NCBI GenBank assembly: GCA_945898095.1
Contig: CAMDHE010000051.1
Span: 1 to 32,410 of the forward strand
Length of the DNA: 32,410 nt
From: Roseateles toxinivorans
GTDB taxonomy: Bacteria; Pseudomonadota; Gammaproteobacteria; Burkholderiales; Burkholderiaceae_C
Direction of reading: 5' to 3'
The notes beneath the pieces were generated by a model, which had not been told where the DNA came from, made no database searches, and was given only the letters and a program-made list of their open reading frames with translations. Position numbers and translations under genes: made by a program. Below are positions 31,860-32,410 of the stretch, in pieces; within the stretch, counting starts at the first letter, position 1, and the number at the start of each line of letters is the position of its first letter.

Positions 31860-32204
31860 ATGGGTCGAATAGATGTCGGTCAGTTGCGCGAATTTTGTGC
31901 GCAGCCATTGCCGCCACTCTTGCTTGACGTGCGCGAGCCTTGGGAGGCCGCCCTGGCCAGCATCGCGGTTGATAGCGCGCCGACGCTGCTGATGCCGATG
32001 GCGCAGGTGCCGCAGCGGCTTTCCGAGCTTGATTCAACGCAGCCCATCGTCTGTTATTGCCATCACGGCATGCGCAGTCAGCAAGTCGTCGCATTCCTGC
32101 AGCGGCAGGGCTTCGAATCGGTCTATAACCTCACCGGCGGTATCGACGCCTGGTCCCTGATGCTGGAAGCCGAGAACAATGCTTCACCTGTACCCAGATA
32201 TTGA
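31860..32204 (+). CDS. Rhodanese-like domain protein
   Basis: A 114-residue single-domain rhodanese. LLLDVREPWE is the N-terminal signature, the active-site loop C67-HHGMRS carries the sulfur-accepting cysteine, and GFESVYNLTGGIDAW is the conserved end. It would move sulfane sulfur to a thiol acceptor. It starts 6 bases after the pcm stop and is probably cotranscribed with it. Confidence 0.92.
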   Translation: MGRIDVGQLREFCAQPLPPLLLDVREPWEAALASIAVDSAPTLLMPMAQVPQRLSELDSTQPIVCYCHHGMRSQQVVAFLQRQGFESVYNLTGGIDAWSLMLEAENNASPVPRY

Positions 32205-32262
32205 CAAGCGGACGCAAGCTGCGGCCGTGCAAAACATCACTTACAAGCTGACAAGGAACTTC

Positions 32263-32410
32263 ATGCCAAACCAAACTGTATCCAAATCACTTCCGACAAG
32301 CCTTGGCTTGGCCTTGATGCTGGCCTTCGGGGCAAGCCATTCAGCCCAGGCACAAAGCCTGCAGGAGCTATATGACGCAGCACGCAACTACGATGCCCTG
32401 TACCTGTCGG
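32263..32410 (+). CDS. TolC-family outer membrane protein (3' end missing)
   Basis: ATG 32263, preceded by AAGGAA, opens 49 codons to the window edge. A signal peptide (hydrophobic LGLALMLAFGASHSAQA, cleavage near AQA) is followed by LQELYDAARNYDALYLS, the typical mature start of TolC-type channel proteins. It probably supplies the outer-membrane channel for the RND pump upstream, although two unrelated genes lie between. Confidence 0.83.
   Translation, partial: MPNQTVSKSLPTSLGLALMLAFGASHSAQAQSLQELYDAARNYDALYLS

Overview
The window reads as a chromosomal segment of a betaproteobacterium, most likely in or near the Rhodocyclales. This is inferred from the gene content: map-glnD-mnmH with DUF2189 and DUF2788 proteins, and a pcm - rhodanese - TolC string beside an RND pump. 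I could not run a database search. All genes appear intact except the two cut by the window edges.

Positions 1-2266 hold the 3' part of a universal-stress-protein/hemerythrin fusion and a classical acetyl-CoA acetyltransferase. A 413-base gap (2267-2679) then leads into a catabolic region (about 2.57-17.84 kb). Its first block is an acyl-CoA ligase and an acyl-CoA dehydrogenase. A small Dabb protein (minus strand) is divergent from the second block: a DHDPS-family aldolase/hydratase, an atypical SDR, LigA- and LigB-type extradiol dioxygenase subunits, Rieske dioxygenase alpha and beta subunits, a 31-codon small ORF and a Rieske ferredoxin. A GntR/UTRA repressor (minus) is followed by a divergent third block: a Liv-type ABC importer (binding protein, two permeases, two ATPases) and a classical SDR. 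A DUF1330 protein (minus) closes the region. The genes suggest uptake of an organic acid, probably aromatic, then CoA activation or side-chain oxidation, ring dihydroxylation, meta cleavage and aldol cleavage. The substrate is not identifiable from sequence.

The strongest new observation is a 14-bp palindrome close to ATACATATATGTAT. It occurs once in front of each of the three catabolic blocks (2567-2580, 6281-6294, 12192-12205), one copy lying next to the gntR gene. It is probably the operator of that regulator and would tie ligase, ring-cleavage and transport genes into one regulon.

From 17.97 kb onward the content is ordinary: tRNA-Ala(CGC); an arylformamidase-like hydrolase; a tightly overlapping minus-strand string map-glnD-mnmH-DUF2189-DUF2788-YitT; and uppP. 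On the plus strand follow a TetR-regulated RND efflux operon (regulator, adaptor, pump), pcm, a rhodanese, and the first 49 codons of a TolC-type outer membrane protein that could complete the pump. The TetR gene has a clear palindromic operator over its -10 and start, and its GTG start coincides with the predicted transcription start.
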